A stretch of 64,000 bases of DNA from contig NZ_JACESB010000001.1 of the NCBI RefSeq assembly GCF_013912005.1, forward strand, positions 186,001-250,000. The letters run 5' to 3'. This document shows, piece after piece, positions 8,903 to 21,417 of the stretch. Made by a program: the position numbers and the translations under genes. The DNA is from Brevundimonas sp. (GTDB lineage Bacteria > Pseudomonadota > Alphaproteobacteria > Caulobacterales > Caulobacteraceae). Every line of letters starts with the position of its first letter. The first letter of the stretch is position 1. The notes under the pieces are model-generated. The model saw only the letters and a list, made by a program, of their open reading frames with translations, made no database searches and was not told the origin of the DNA.

Positions 8903-9637
8903 GTGACCCGCTTCGTCCCGCATCGCCAGCTACGCTTCTACCTGACCTCGGTCGCCCCCTGCCCCTATCTGCCCGGGCAGACGGAGCGGAAGGTGTTCGC
9001 CAACCTGCCCTTCTCGGACGGGGCGCACGTCAACGACGAGCTGACCCAGGCCGGCTTCCGGCGCAGCCAGAACATCGCCTACAGGCCCGCCTGCGAGAGC
9101 TGCGACGCCTGCGTGTCGGTGCGGATCCCGGTGGGCGGCTTCGCCTTCTCGCGATCGCAACGGCGGGTGCTGGCGCGGAACGGCGATCTGACCCGGGACA
9201 TGGTCGAGGCGGAAGCGACGACCGAGCAGTTCGACCTGCTGCGCCGCTACCTGCTCGCCCGGCACCCCGGCGGCGGGATGAGCGGCATGGGCTGGCTCGA
9301 CTATGTGGCCATGGTCGAGGACACGGCGGTGCGCACCCACCTGATCGAGTATCGCCTCCCCTCCTCCGACGGAGGGCCCGGCGACCTGGTGGGGGTATGC
9401 CTGACGGACCTGCTCTCGGACGGGCTGTCGATGGTCTACAGCTTCTTCGATCCGGCGCTGGAGGCCCGCAGCCCGGGGCGGTTCGCCATCCTCGACCACG
9501 TGCGGCAGGCGCAGGCGGTGGGGCTGCCCTACCTGTACCTCGGCTACTGGGTCCGGGGGTCGGAGAAGATGGACTACAAGGCCGGCTTCCGGCCGATGGA
9601 GCAGCTGACCCGCCGCGGCTGGGAGCCGCTGGCCTAG
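8903..9637 (+). CDS. bpt: Aspartate/glutamate leucyl-transferase Bpt (N-end rule)
   Basis: 244 residues. It attaches leucine from Leu-tRNA to proteins with N-terminal Asp or Glu, marking them for ClpS/ClpAP. The N-terminal ATE domain with YRPACESCDACVSVRI and the C-terminal domain with YLYLGYWVRGSEKMDYK match the bacterial Bpt/ATE family, and the length is typical. The GTG at 8903 follows GAGGTGAGG and gives the standard MTRFVPH-type N-terminus. The stop shares a CTAG with the convergent M48 protease gene. Confidence 0.9.
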   Translation: MTRFVPHRQLRFYLTSVAPCPYLPGQTERKVFANLPFSDGAHVNDELTQAGFRRSQNIAYRPACESCDACVSVRIPVGGFAFSRSQRRVLARNGDLTRDMVEAEATTEQFDLLRRYLLARHPGGGMSGMGWLDYVAMVEDTAVRTHLIEYRLPSSDGGPGDLVGVCLTDLLSDGLSMVYSFFDPALEARSPGRFAILDHVRQAQAVGLPYLYLGYWVRGSEKMDYKAGFRPMEQLTRRGWEPLA

Positions 9638-10662
9638 CCGCTGGCGGGGACCGAGGTCCCCTGCCCCGCCGCCGGGCCAGTCCCCGGCGCGGTCCAGGGG
9701 CCCGGATCCCGGCCGCCGGCGAATTTCACGAGCGCTTCGACCCGCTTGCCGATCGGCGGATGGGTCGCCATCAGCCCCTCGAGCCCCCGGCCGTCGGGCT
9801 GGTTGTCGAAGAACATCTGCTGCACCTCGTCCGGCCCCTTCAGCGCGGACCGGCCCTCGATCTTGCGCAGGGCCGAGATCATGGCGTCCGGGTTCTTGGT
9901 CAGCTCGACCGCGCCGGCGTCGGCGACGAACTCGCGCGTGCGCGACAGCATCATCCGGATGACCACGGCCAGGGCTACGCCGATGGCGGCGAACACGAGG
10001 CCGATGAGGATCAGCGGGCCGCCGTTGGAATTCCTGGAGCGGCCTCGGCCGGCGTAAAACAGGCCGCGGAAGACCAGCTCGGCGAGCACGCTGATGATGC
10101 CGGCGAAGATCGAGGCGATCACCATGGTGCGCACGTCCCTGTTGATGACGTGGGTCAACTCATGGGCCAGCACCGCCTCGAGCTCGTCCCGGGTCAGGGC
10201 GTTGACCAGGCCGCGGGTGACGGTGACGCTGTAGCGGCCCTCGTGCAGTCCGGTGGCGAAGGCGTTGAGGCTGTCGCTCTCGATCATGCGCAGGGCCGGG
10301 GTCCGCATGCCGCGGGAGATCGCGAGGTTTTCCAGCAGGTTGTAGAGCTCCGGTTCAGACCGTCTCTCAACCTTCCGGGCGCCGGTGACGGCGTCGATGA
10401 TGAGCTGGTTGCCGAGGTAGGCGATGGCGAACCAGACGGCGGCGGCCGCGAGGGCCATCGGCACGGTCCAGCCGAGCCAGGAGGCGGCCAGGGCCATGTC
10501 GTCGCCGAGCCCGCGGCCCGTGCCCGGCAGGACCCCGAACCCCATCAGCACCAGCTGGCCGCCGTACAGGATCAGGACCAGCAGCACCGGGAAGCCGGCG
10601 AGCAGCAGGATCGACCGGGTGTTGTTCGCCCAGATGTGGGTCTGGAGCCCGACCGCGCCCAT
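9634..10662 (-). CDS. M48-family membrane zinc metalloprotease (HtpX-like)
   Basis: 342 residues. N-terminal hydrophobic segments (about 18-42 and 64-83) are followed by the zinc motif HELTH at 167-171, further membrane segments (about 180-200 and 215-235), and the third-ligand motif in REFVADAGAVEL. The catalytic site would face the cytoplasm, as in HtpX, which degrades damaged membrane proteins. Its start is 7 nt downstream of the lemA stop. The LemA-M48 pair recurs in many bacteria. The C-terminus is a Gly/Pro-rich tail. Confidence 0.9.
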   Translation of the reverse strand: MGAVGLQTHIWANNTRSILLLAGFPVLLVLILYGGQLVLMGFGVLPGTGRGLGDDMALAASWLGWTVPMALAAAAVWFAIAYLGNQLIIDAVTGARKVERRSEPELYNLLENLAISRGMRTPALRMIESDSLNAFATGLHEGRYSVTVTRGLVNALTRDELEAVLAHELTHVINRDVRTMVIASIFAGIISVLAELVFRGLFYAGRGRSRNSNGGPLILIGLVFAAIGVALAVVIRMMLSRTREFVADAGAVELTKNPDAMISALRKIEGRSALKGPDEVQQMFFDNQPDGRGLEGLMATHPPIGKRVEALVKFAGGRDPGPWTAPGTGPAAGQGTSVPASG

Positions 10663-10669
10663 GTCCCGG

Positions 10670-11245
10670 TCAGGCCTGGAAGCTCACCGTCGGCGGGGCC
10701 GCGGTCATGGCGGCGCGCTCGCTTTCGCCGACGTCGAAGAACGGCTTGTCGACGCCGAAGCCGACGAGGCCGGCGAACAGGACGGTCGGGAACTGGCGGC
10801 GGACGGCGTTGAACTCGGATACCGCGCTGTTGAAGAAGCGGCGGGCGGCCGCCAGCTTGTTCTCGATGTCCGACAGTTCGGACTGCAGCTGCTGGAAGTT
10901 GGTGTTGGCCTTGAGGTCCGGATAGGCCTCGGCCACGGCGAACAGGCGGCCCAGGGCGCCGGAGAGCATGTTCTCGGCCTGCACCCGTTCGTTGACGTTG
11001 TGGGCGCCGGCGGCGGCGGCGCGGGCCTGGGTGACGGCGTCGAGGGTGCCGCGCTCGTGGGTGGCGTAGCCCTTCACCGTCTCGACGAGATTGGGGATCA
11101 GGTCCTGGCGCTGCTTCAGCTGGACGTCGATGTCGGCGAACGACTGGTCGGCCCGCTGGTCGAGGGCGACGAGACGATTGTAGCCGCCGACCACGACGAA
11201 CAGGACGACGGCGATGATGACGCCGATGACGATCAGGGTGATCAT
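10670..11245 (-). CDS. lemA: LemA family protein
   Basis: 191 residues: an N-terminal membrane segment (ITLIVIGVIIAVVLFVVV), then a helical bundle with the family signature QLKQRQDLIPNLVETVKGYA and a second conserved stretch FNSAVSEFNAVRRQFP. LemA proteins are membrane-anchored helical proteins of unclear role. I chose the ATG at 11245 because GGAG stands 6 nt before it; a GTG four codons earlier is the alternative. It is the first gene of a two-gene unit with the M48 protease. Confidence 0.9.
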   Translation of the reverse strand: MITLIVIGVIIAVVLFVVVGGYNRLVALDQRADQSFADIDVQLKQRQDLIPNLVETVKGYATHERGTLDAVTQARAAAAGAHNVNERVQAENMLSGALGRLFAVAEAYPDLKANTNFQQLQSELSDIENKLAAARRFFNSAVSEFNAVRRQFPTVLFAGLVGFGVDKPFFDVGESERAAMTAAPPTVSFQA

Positions 11246-11339
11246 GTCAGTCTCCACGGCGGGGCGGAGGCCCCTTTCGCCCGACTATCGCCGGTTCCGG
11301 CGACGGCGATAAGTGAAATCCGCGTCACGCCGGCCGGGC

Positions 11340-13541
<2,202 letters not shown>

Positions 13542-13617
13542 GCCAAACTGATTCGAGCGAGGAAGCCGTCAGTCTAGCGCAGGATGGCCGTTCGCGCCGG
13601 AAAGCGCCTGTGGGCGA

Positions 13618-15198
13618 TCAGCCCACCGCCTGTTCGATGCCTGTGAGCAGGGTGGCGGCGGTCACCGGCTTGGCGACATGCAGGTCGGCGCCCGCGGCGC
13701 GGGCCTCCTCGCGATGCTCGGGCATGGCGTTGGCGCTGAGCATGACGACCGGCGTCGGCGGGACGCCGCGCCGGGCCTCAAGCTCGCGAATGGCGCGGGT
13801 GGCGGTCAGGCCGTCCATCCCGGGCATCTGCATGTCCATCAGCACCACGTCGTAGGCTTCGGCCGCAAAGGCCTCCAGCGCCTGCTGGCCGTTCCCGACG
13901 ATGGTCAGTTCCGCCCCGGTCGAGGCGAGGATCAGCTGGACGACGCGCTGGTTGGTCGGGTGGTCCTCCGCCAGGAGCACGCGCAGCGGCCTGTCGCGAC
14001 GGGCGGCCTGGGCCGGTTCAGCGTCGTTCGCGGCGCTGTCCGCGCCGGCCTCGGCCCGCGCCAGCGGCAGGTGGACCGTGAACCGGCTGCCGACGCCGGG
14101 CGTCGAGACGGCGGCGATGTCGCCGCCCATCATCCGCGCCAGCGAGCGGCAGATCGAAAGCCCCAGTCCCGTGCCGCCGAAGCGGCGCGTGATGCTGGTG
14201 TCCGCCTGGGTGAAGCGCCCGAACAGGCGCGCCCCCGTCGCGGCGTCGAAACCGATGCCGGTATCCTGCACCTCGATCCGGATGCGACCGGCGTCGTCCA
14301 GGTCGATCCGGATCGTGATCGCTCCGTCGGCCGTGAACTTGACGGCGTTGGACACCAGGTTGTCGACGATCTGGCGCACGCGGGTGCTGTCGCCGATGTA
14401 CCGCCCCCGGGCCGCCGGATCGTGGTCGACGACCACCTCCAGCCCCTTGTCCGCGGCGCGGGAGCGGCAGCCCTCGATGGAGGCTGCGAGGGTCCGCGCG
14501 AGGTCGAACGGCCGGCTCTCGAGATCCAATTGGCCCGCCTCGATCTTGGACACGTCCAGGATGTCCGAGACCAGCCGTTCCAGCACCACGCCGGAATCGC
14601 GCACCAGGGCGACCATCTCGGACTGTTCAGCCGTCAGCTCGGTGCGCGACAGGGCGTCGACGATTCCGATCACCCCGTTCAGGGGCGTCCGGATCTCATG
14701 GCTCATATTGGCCAGGAAGTCGGACTTCGCGCGGCTGGCCGCCTCGGCGGCGGCCTTCGCCTCGGCCATGGCGCGCTCGGCCGCGACGCGATCCGTCACG
14801 TCACGGGCCACGGCGTAGATCAGGTCGCCGTAGCGCTGCGCCCGCCATTCAAGGATCCGGTACGAGCCGTCCGCGTGGGCATAGCGGTTGATGAAGCCCA
14901 GCACCGGATCGCCCGGCTTCCGGTTCTCGACCTCGTTGACGCTGACGCGCGTGGCCGCCGCATCTTCCGGGTGAAGGAAGCGCAGGAGAGGCCGCCCCTC
15001 CATGTCCTCAGGGCGATGCCCCAGCACCGTCTCCCACGAACGGCTGACCTTGACCGCCCGTCCCTCAAGATCGCGGATGACGAGGAGGTCCAGCGAAACA
15101 TCGAAGAAGGTGCTGAGGTGCGCATCCTCACCCTCGCGCGGCTCCGACACCGGCTCTTCCGCCACAAGGGACGTTTTGACGAGGGACGCAATACTCAT
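13618..15198 (-). CDS. PAS-containing hybrid sensor histidine kinase/response regulator
   Basis: 526 residues, no membrane segment, so cytoplasmic. A PAS domain (about 25-135, with FFDVSLDLLVIRDLEG) is followed by an Ala-rich linker, a HisKA domain with the phosphorylated His167 in NMSHEIRTPLNG, an HATPase domain with N-box DNLVSNAVKF and G boxes QDTGIGF and GGTGLGLSI, then a REC domain (about 405-520) with phospho-acceptor Asp455 in VLMDMQMPGMDG. It is a BarA/ArcB-like hybrid, but no phosphotransferase or partner regulator is nearby. The signal is unknown. Confidence 0.9.
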   Translation of the reverse strand: MSIASLVKTSLVAEEPVSEPREGEDAHLSTFFDVSLDLLVIRDLEGRAVKVSRSWETVLGHRPEDMEGRPLLRFLHPEDAAATRVSVNEVENRKPGDPVLGFINRYAHADGSYRILEWRAQRYGDLIYAVARDVTDRVAAERAMAEAKAAAEAASRAKSDFLANMSHEIRTPLNGVIGIVDALSRTELTAEQSEMVALVRDSGVVLERLVSDILDVSKIEAGQLDLESRPFDLARTLAASIEGCRSRAADKGLEVVVDHDPAARGRYIGDSTRVRQIVDNLVSNAVKFTADGAITIRIDLDDAGRIRIEVQDTGIGFDAATGARLFGRFTQADTSITRRFGGTGLGLSICRSLARMMGGDIAAVSTPGVGSRFTVHLPLARAEAGADSAANDAEPAQAARRDRPLRVLLAEDHPTNQRVVQLILASTGAELTIVGNGQQALEAFAAEAYDVVLMDMQMPGMDGLTATRAIRELEARRGVPPTPVVMLSANAMPEHREEARAAGADLHVAKPVTAATLLTGIEQAVG

Positions 15199-15278
15199 GT
15201 CGACTGGCCTTCGGCGGACCCACGGATGCGGGTCGGCGACCGTACAAATCGAGGGTTAAGGCCGCTTGAAGCGGTCAG

Positions 15279-16010
15279 TCACAGCCGCCCCGCCTCGCGC
15301 AGGCGGTCGATCATCCAGACCCGGGCGGGCGGCAGGGGGCGGTCGAGAGGATGGAAGACGAACTGCTCGAGGAAGTGTCCGGTCAGCTCGAGACCGGAGC
15401 CGACGTCGCCCTCGCCGAGGCCGGCCTGGGCGCCGAGCAGGAAGGGGGGCAGCTTCAGCAGCTTGTCGGCGTACGGCTCCCCTGCGGCGCGGCTGACGGC
15501 GCGGCCGGTGCGGGGGCTGACCCAGACGAGGTCGTCGACCGCCCCGGTGGCGGCGCAGCGGCTGAGGTCGAGGCCGAAGCCGAGGTCCTCGAGCAGACCG
15601 GCCTCGAAACGGACGAAGACCGCGGGCCAGACCTCCGGGACGGCGAAGGCGCCGATCAGGGCCTCCAAGGCGAGGAAGGCGCCCGGATGCGGCTCCCGCT
15701 CCGGCAGGGCGCCCTGGGCCACGGCGGCCGCGGCGGCGAGGCCGGTCAGGGCCAGGGAATCGTCGAACAGGGCGCTGGGCCCCTCCCCCACCGGCTCCAG
15801 CCGGGCCGAGCCGAGGTGCTCGGAGGTGCGGGCGCGGACGTCGGCGACGACGCGGGCGCCGGCCTGCAGGAAGGGCTTCATCCGGCGGGAGGCTCCGCCG
15901 GCGACATAGGCGGCGCGGCGGCCGTGGTCGCGGGTGAGCAGCTCCACGACGGCGCCGGTGTCCCCGTGGGCGCGGGCGGCGAGGACGAAGGCGTCGTCGG
16001 TGAAGTCCAT
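15279..16010 (-). CDS. recO: DNA repair protein RecO
   Basis: 243 residues with the N-terminal OB fold (DAFVLAARAHGDTGAVVELLT) and the helical domain expected of RecO, which helps RecR load RecA on SSB-coated single strands. The SRCAATG segment keeps only one of the cysteines of the usual C-terminal zinc site, as in many alphaproteobacteria. The ATG at 16010 is the only good start. In related genomes recO often follows era; here several kilobases of accessory genes stand between them. Confidence 0.88.
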   Translation of the reverse strand: MDFTDDAFVLAARAHGDTGAVVELLTRDHGRRAAYVAGGASRRMKPFLQAGARVVADVRARTSEHLGSARLEPVGEGPSALFDDSLALTGLAAAAAVAQGALPEREPHPGAFLALEALIGAFAVPEVWPAVFVRFEAGLLEDLGFGLDLSRCAATGAVDDLVWVSPRTGRAVSRAAGEPYADKLLKLPPFLLGAQAGLGEGDVGSGLELTGHFLEQFVFHPLDRPLPPARVWMIDRLREAGRL

Positions 16011-16078
16011 GGCGACGGCTTAGAGCGGCCGGCGGGGGTTGGCCATACGTTCCGGGCGCCTGTCCGTCGGCGGAGGCG

Positions 16079-18767
<2,689 letters not shown>

Positions 18768-18830
18768 CGCGGTCTCCTTGCGCTGGAGCCGGCGCAATGC
18801 GCGGAAACGGATCGCCGTTCCGGCGCTCGT

Positions 18831-18851
18831 TATTTAACCGGCCGGTTGACA
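18831..18851. promoter_or_regulatory. Operator 1 of the ArsR-SRPBCC operon
   Basis: TATTTAACCGGCCGGTTGAC contains the perfect palindrome AACCGGCCGGTT (18836-18847). It matches operator 2 in its first ten bases and overlaps the -35 hexamer TTGACA. A repressor binding here would block RNA polymerase. Confidence 0.65.
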
Positions 18852-18874
18852 ACGCTCGGCCGGCCTCGTATTTA
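18846..18874 (+). promoter_or_regulatory. Sigma-70-type promoter of the ArsR-SRPBCC operon
   Basis: Consensus -35 TTGACA (18846-18851), a 17-bp spacer, and -10 TATTTA (18869-18874). The predicted start of transcription is about 18881, 20 nt before the arsR-like ATG. It is the best promoter match in the window. Confidence 0.7.
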
Positions 18875-18889
18875 ACCGATTAGTTACAC
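18869..18889. promoter_or_regulatory. Operator 2 of the ArsR-SRPBCC operon
   Basis: TATTTAACCGATTAGTTACA repeats operator 1 at a 38-bp centre-to-centre distance, with dyad AACC-GATTA-GTT. It covers the -10 hexamer and the predicted transcription start. A TTAACC...GTTA dyad fits ArsR-family sites. Confidence 0.65.
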
Positions 18890-18900
18890 AAGACGCCGCG

Positions 18901-19248
18901 ATGCAGACCGATCCGCTCTCCGCCCAGTTCGCCGCCCTCGCCGACCCGACCCGTCGGGCCATTCTGGCGCGGCTGAGCGAGGGCGAGGCCAGCGTCAACG
19001 AACTGGCGGAGCCGTTCGACATCAGCCTGCCGGCGGTGTCGAAGCACCTGAAGGTGCTGGAGAAGGCCGGACTGATCAGCCGCGGGCGCGAGGCGCAGTG
19101 GCGGCCGGCGCGGCTGGAGCCGATGGCGCTGAAGGGCGTCGCCGAGTGGCTGGAGCACTACCGCCGCTTCTGGGACGCCAGCTTCGACCGGCTCGACGCC
19201 TACCTGAAGAAGATCCAGCAAGGAGACGACAATGGCCCAGGAAACTGA
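18901..19248 (+). CDS. ArsR-family repressor (non-metal, SRPBCC-associated type)
   Basis: 115 residues with the ArsR winged helix: FAALADPTRRAILARLSEGEASVNELA, then ISLPAVSKHLKVLEKAGLISRGREAQWR, the recognition helix and wing. It has no cysteine pairs, so it is not a metal sensor; this subtype typically heads operons with AHSA1/SRPBCC genes. The last codons overlap the next start by 17 nt. The start has no clear Shine-Dalgarno. Two operator repeats in its own promoter indicate autoregulation. The ligand is unknown. Confidence 0.88.
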   Translation: MQTDPLSAQFAALADPTRRAILARLSEGEASVNELAEPFDISLPAVSKHLKVLEKAGLISRGREAQWRPARLEPMALKGVAEWLEHYRRFWDASFDRLDAYLKKIQQGDDNGPGN

Positions 19249-19735
19249 GACCAACCCCTGCCACACCGACGGCGTCGCCCACGCCTTCGAGCTGGAGCTG
19301 CGTCGGACGATCGACGCCTCGCCCGAGCGGATCTGGAAGGCGTGGATGACGCCGGAGTTGCTGGAGCAGTGGTTCGCCCCGAAGCCGTGGCGGATCTCGG
19401 ACGTGACGGTCGATCCGCGCCCGGGCGGGGTGTTCAACTTCGTCATGCACGGGCCTGACGGCGAGCGCTTTCCGAACCACGGCGTGTTCCTCGAGGCCGA
19501 GCCGAACCGGCGCTGGACCACGACCGACGCCTTCACCCCGGACTGGAGGCCCGCCGGGCAGCCGTTCATGGTGGGGACGGTCGAACTGACGCTGCTGGCG
19601 GACGGCCGGACCGAATATGTCGCCACCGCCCGGCACTGGAACGCCGAGACGATGAAGCAGCACGAGGCCATGGGCTTCCACGAGGGCTGGGGCCAGTGCG
19701 CCGACCAGCTGGAGCAGTTGCTGAAGAACCACTGA
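19232..19735 (+). CDS. SRPBCC/AHSA1-domain protein 1
   Basis: 167 residues. The START-like AHSA1 pattern is clear: RTIDASPERIWKAWMTPELLEQWFAP, then PGGVFNFVMHGPDG, and a long C-terminal helix EGWGQCADQLEQLLKN lining a hydrophobic cavity. The protein probably binds a small hydrophobic ligand. AAGGAG precedes the ATG. Second gene of the operon, overlapping the ArsR gene. Confidence 0.88.
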   Translation: MAQETETNPCHTDGVAHAFELELRRTIDASPERIWKAWMTPELLEQWFAPKPWRISDVTVDPRPGGVFNFVMHGPDGERFPNHGVFLEAEPNRRWTTTDAFTPDWRPAGQPFMVGTVELTLLADGRTEYVATARHWNAETMKQHEAMGFHEGWGQCADQLEQLLKNH

Positions 19736-19778
19736 TCCCCTCCCCGACCGTCGACCGGAGCCGGCCCAAGGAAGCCTC

Positions 19779-20264
19779 ATGAGCCACGTCGAAGCCATCG
19801 CCCGACCGTCCCTGCACCTGCAGCGCGTCTTCGACGCGCCCCGGGCGCTGGTGTGGAAAGCCTGGACGACGCCCGAGACCGTGGTGCTGTGGCTGGGTCC
19901 GGTCGAGTGGCCGGCGGTGAGCGTGTCGCAGGACCTGCGGGTCGGCGGCGCGTGGCGAGCCTGCCTGCGGTCGCCGGAAACCGGGCAGGACCTGTGGCAG
20001 GGCGGCGTCTATCGCGAGATCGTCCCGCCGGAGCGGCTGGTGTTCACCTTCCGCTGGGACGAGTCCCACGAGGACGGGCCGCCGGTGGACACCCTGGTGA
20101 CGGTGGCGTTCGCCGAGCTGCCGGACGGCCGCACCCGCATGGACTTCACCCACGAGGGCCTGAAGTCGGAGCAGAGCCTGGTCGGTCATCGCCACGGCTG
20201 GACCTCGACCTTCGACCGTCTGGTGGCCTTCCTCGAAAACCAGAACGACGGAGACAATCGATGA
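19779..20264 (+). CDS. SRPBCC/AHSA1-domain protein 2
   Basis: 161 residues with the same fold as its neighbour: RVFDAPRALVWKAWTTPETVVLWLGP, a VGGAWRACLRSPETG beta region, and the closing helix HGWTSTFDRLVAFLE. The two paralogs are diverged, so the duplication is not recent or they were recruited separately. Its stop overlaps the next start as ATGA, implying coupled translation. The operon setting suggests different roles or heteromers in binding one ligand class. Confidence 0.88.
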   Translation: MSHVEAIARPSLHLQRVFDAPRALVWKAWTTPETVVLWLGPVEWPAVSVSQDLRVGGAWRACLRSPETGQDLWQGGVYREIVPPERLVFTFRWDESHEDGPPVDTLVTVAFAELPDGRTRMDFTHEGLKSEQSLVGHRHGWTSTFDRLVAFLENQNDGDNR

Positions 20265-20704
20265 AGATCGTGACCAGCCTGAGCTTCAACGGCCAGTGCC
20301 GCGAGGCGTTCGAGTTCTACGCGAAGGTGCTGGGCGGCAGGATCACCGCCGCCATGCCCTATTCCGATGCGCCGCCGGAGATGCCGGTGGGCGACAGGTA
20401 CCGCGACTGGCTGATGCATTGCTGGCTGGAGGTCGGCGACCAGGCGATCATGGGCGCGGACATGGACGTCGACTGGGCGCCCAACGTCGACAAGCCCAAG
20501 AACGGCTTCGACGTCACCCTGCACACCGAGGACCGGGCCGAGGCGCAGCGCTGGTTCGAGCAGCTGTCCGAGGGCGGCCGGGTGGTCATGGCCTTCAGCG
20601 AGACCTTCTGGTCGCCGGGCTACGGCAGCCTGATCGACCGCTTCGGCGTGCCGTGGATGGTCAACACCGTGCCCGCGGGCGAGTGGCGCGGGCCGCAGGA
20701 CTGA
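20261..20704 (+). CDS. VOC-superfamily (PhnB/glyoxalase-like) protein
   Basis: 147 residues. The FNGQCREAFEFYAKVLGG opening and the DVTLHTEDRAEAQRWFEQLSEGG middle are typical of the PhnB-like branch of the vicinal-oxygen-chelate superfamily; it ends with YGSLIDRFGVPWMVN. Members include glyoxalases, dioxygenases and antibiotic-binding proteins, and PhnB itself has no proven reaction. The ATG at 20261 overlaps the previous stop (ATGA) with GGAG upstream. Fourth gene of the operon. Confidence 0.85.
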   Translation: MKIVTSLSFNGQCREAFEFYAKVLGGRITAAMPYSDAPPEMPVGDRYRDWLMHCWLEVGDQAIMGADMDVDWAPNVDKPKNGFDVTLHTEDRAEAQRWFEQLSEGGRVVMAFSETFWSPGYGSLIDRFGVPWMVNTVPAGEWRGPQD

Positions 20705-20757
20705 CGACCGGGAGCGGTTCCGGCGCCGCGCCTGCGCGCGCCCAGGGAGGTCATGAG

Positions 20758-21417
20758 ATGCGTACGATCAGAGCCGCCACCTTCGTCTCGCTGGACGGCG
20801 TGATGCAGGCCCCCGGCGGGCCGGAGGAGGATCCGACCGGCGGCTTCCGCTTCGGCGGCTGGGTGTTCCCGCACTTCGACGAGGCGCTGGGCGGGTTGAT
20901 GGATCGCGCCATGGGCGCGGACTACGATCTGCTGCTGGGCCGCCGGACCTACGAGATTTTCGCCGCGCACTGGCCGCACCAGGAGGACGAGATCGCGCGG
21001 GTGTTCAACAGCGTGAACAAGTACGTGGTCGCCGGACCGGACGCCCCGATGGACTGGGCCCACAGCCACCGGCTGGAGGGCGATCCGGCGGAAGCGGTGC
21101 GGCGGCTGAAGGCGACGCCGGGTCGTGACCTGCTGATCCAGGGCTCCGGCGAGCTGATCCACGCCCTGCTGGCCCACGACCTGATCGACCGACTGACCCT
21201 GCTGACGTTTCCGATCGTGCTCGGCCGCGGCAAGCGGCTGTTCGACGCGGGCTCGCAGCCCCAGGCGTGGCGACTGACCGACAGCGAGGTCACGCCCGCG
21301 GGCGTGGTGGTCGCCGCCTACGAACGGGGCGGCGAGGTCCCGACCGGCTCGTTCGGCGACCAGCATCCCGGCGAGGCGGAACTGGCCCGGCGCGCGCGCT
21401 GGGCCCGCGAGAGCTAG
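20758..21417 (+). CDS. Dihydrofolate reductase-like (RibD C-terminal domain) protein
   Basis: 219 residues with FVSLDGVMQAPGGPEEDPTGGF, LLLGRRTYEIFAAHWP, LIQGSGELIHALLAHDLID and FPIVLGRGKRLFD, the signatures of RibD_C/DHFR-like reductases that bind NADPH. These stand-alone proteins have no settled function. GGGAGG lies 7 nt before the ATG. The last 30 residues after VVVAAYERG are charged and outside the domain. Last gene of the ArsR-SRPBCC operon; its stop shares CTAG with the convergent serine hydrolase. Confidence 0.87.
   Translation: MRTIRAATFVSLDGVMQAPGGPEEDPTGGFRFGGWVFPHFDEALGGLMDRAMGADYDLLLGRRTYEIFAAHWPHQEDEIARVFNSVNKYVVAGPDAPMDWAHSHRLEGDPAEAVRRLKATPGRDLLIQGSGELIHALLAHDLIDRLTLLTFPIVLGRGKRLFDAGSQPQAWRLTDSEVTPAGVVVAAYERGGEVPTGSFGDQHPGEAELARRARWARES

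Noticed and set aside
6413-8923. Dehydrogenase frame extended to 836 codons
   Set aside because: The upstream part runs antisense to motB and through the flavin reductase; the real N-terminus with GLGVMG starts at 7282.
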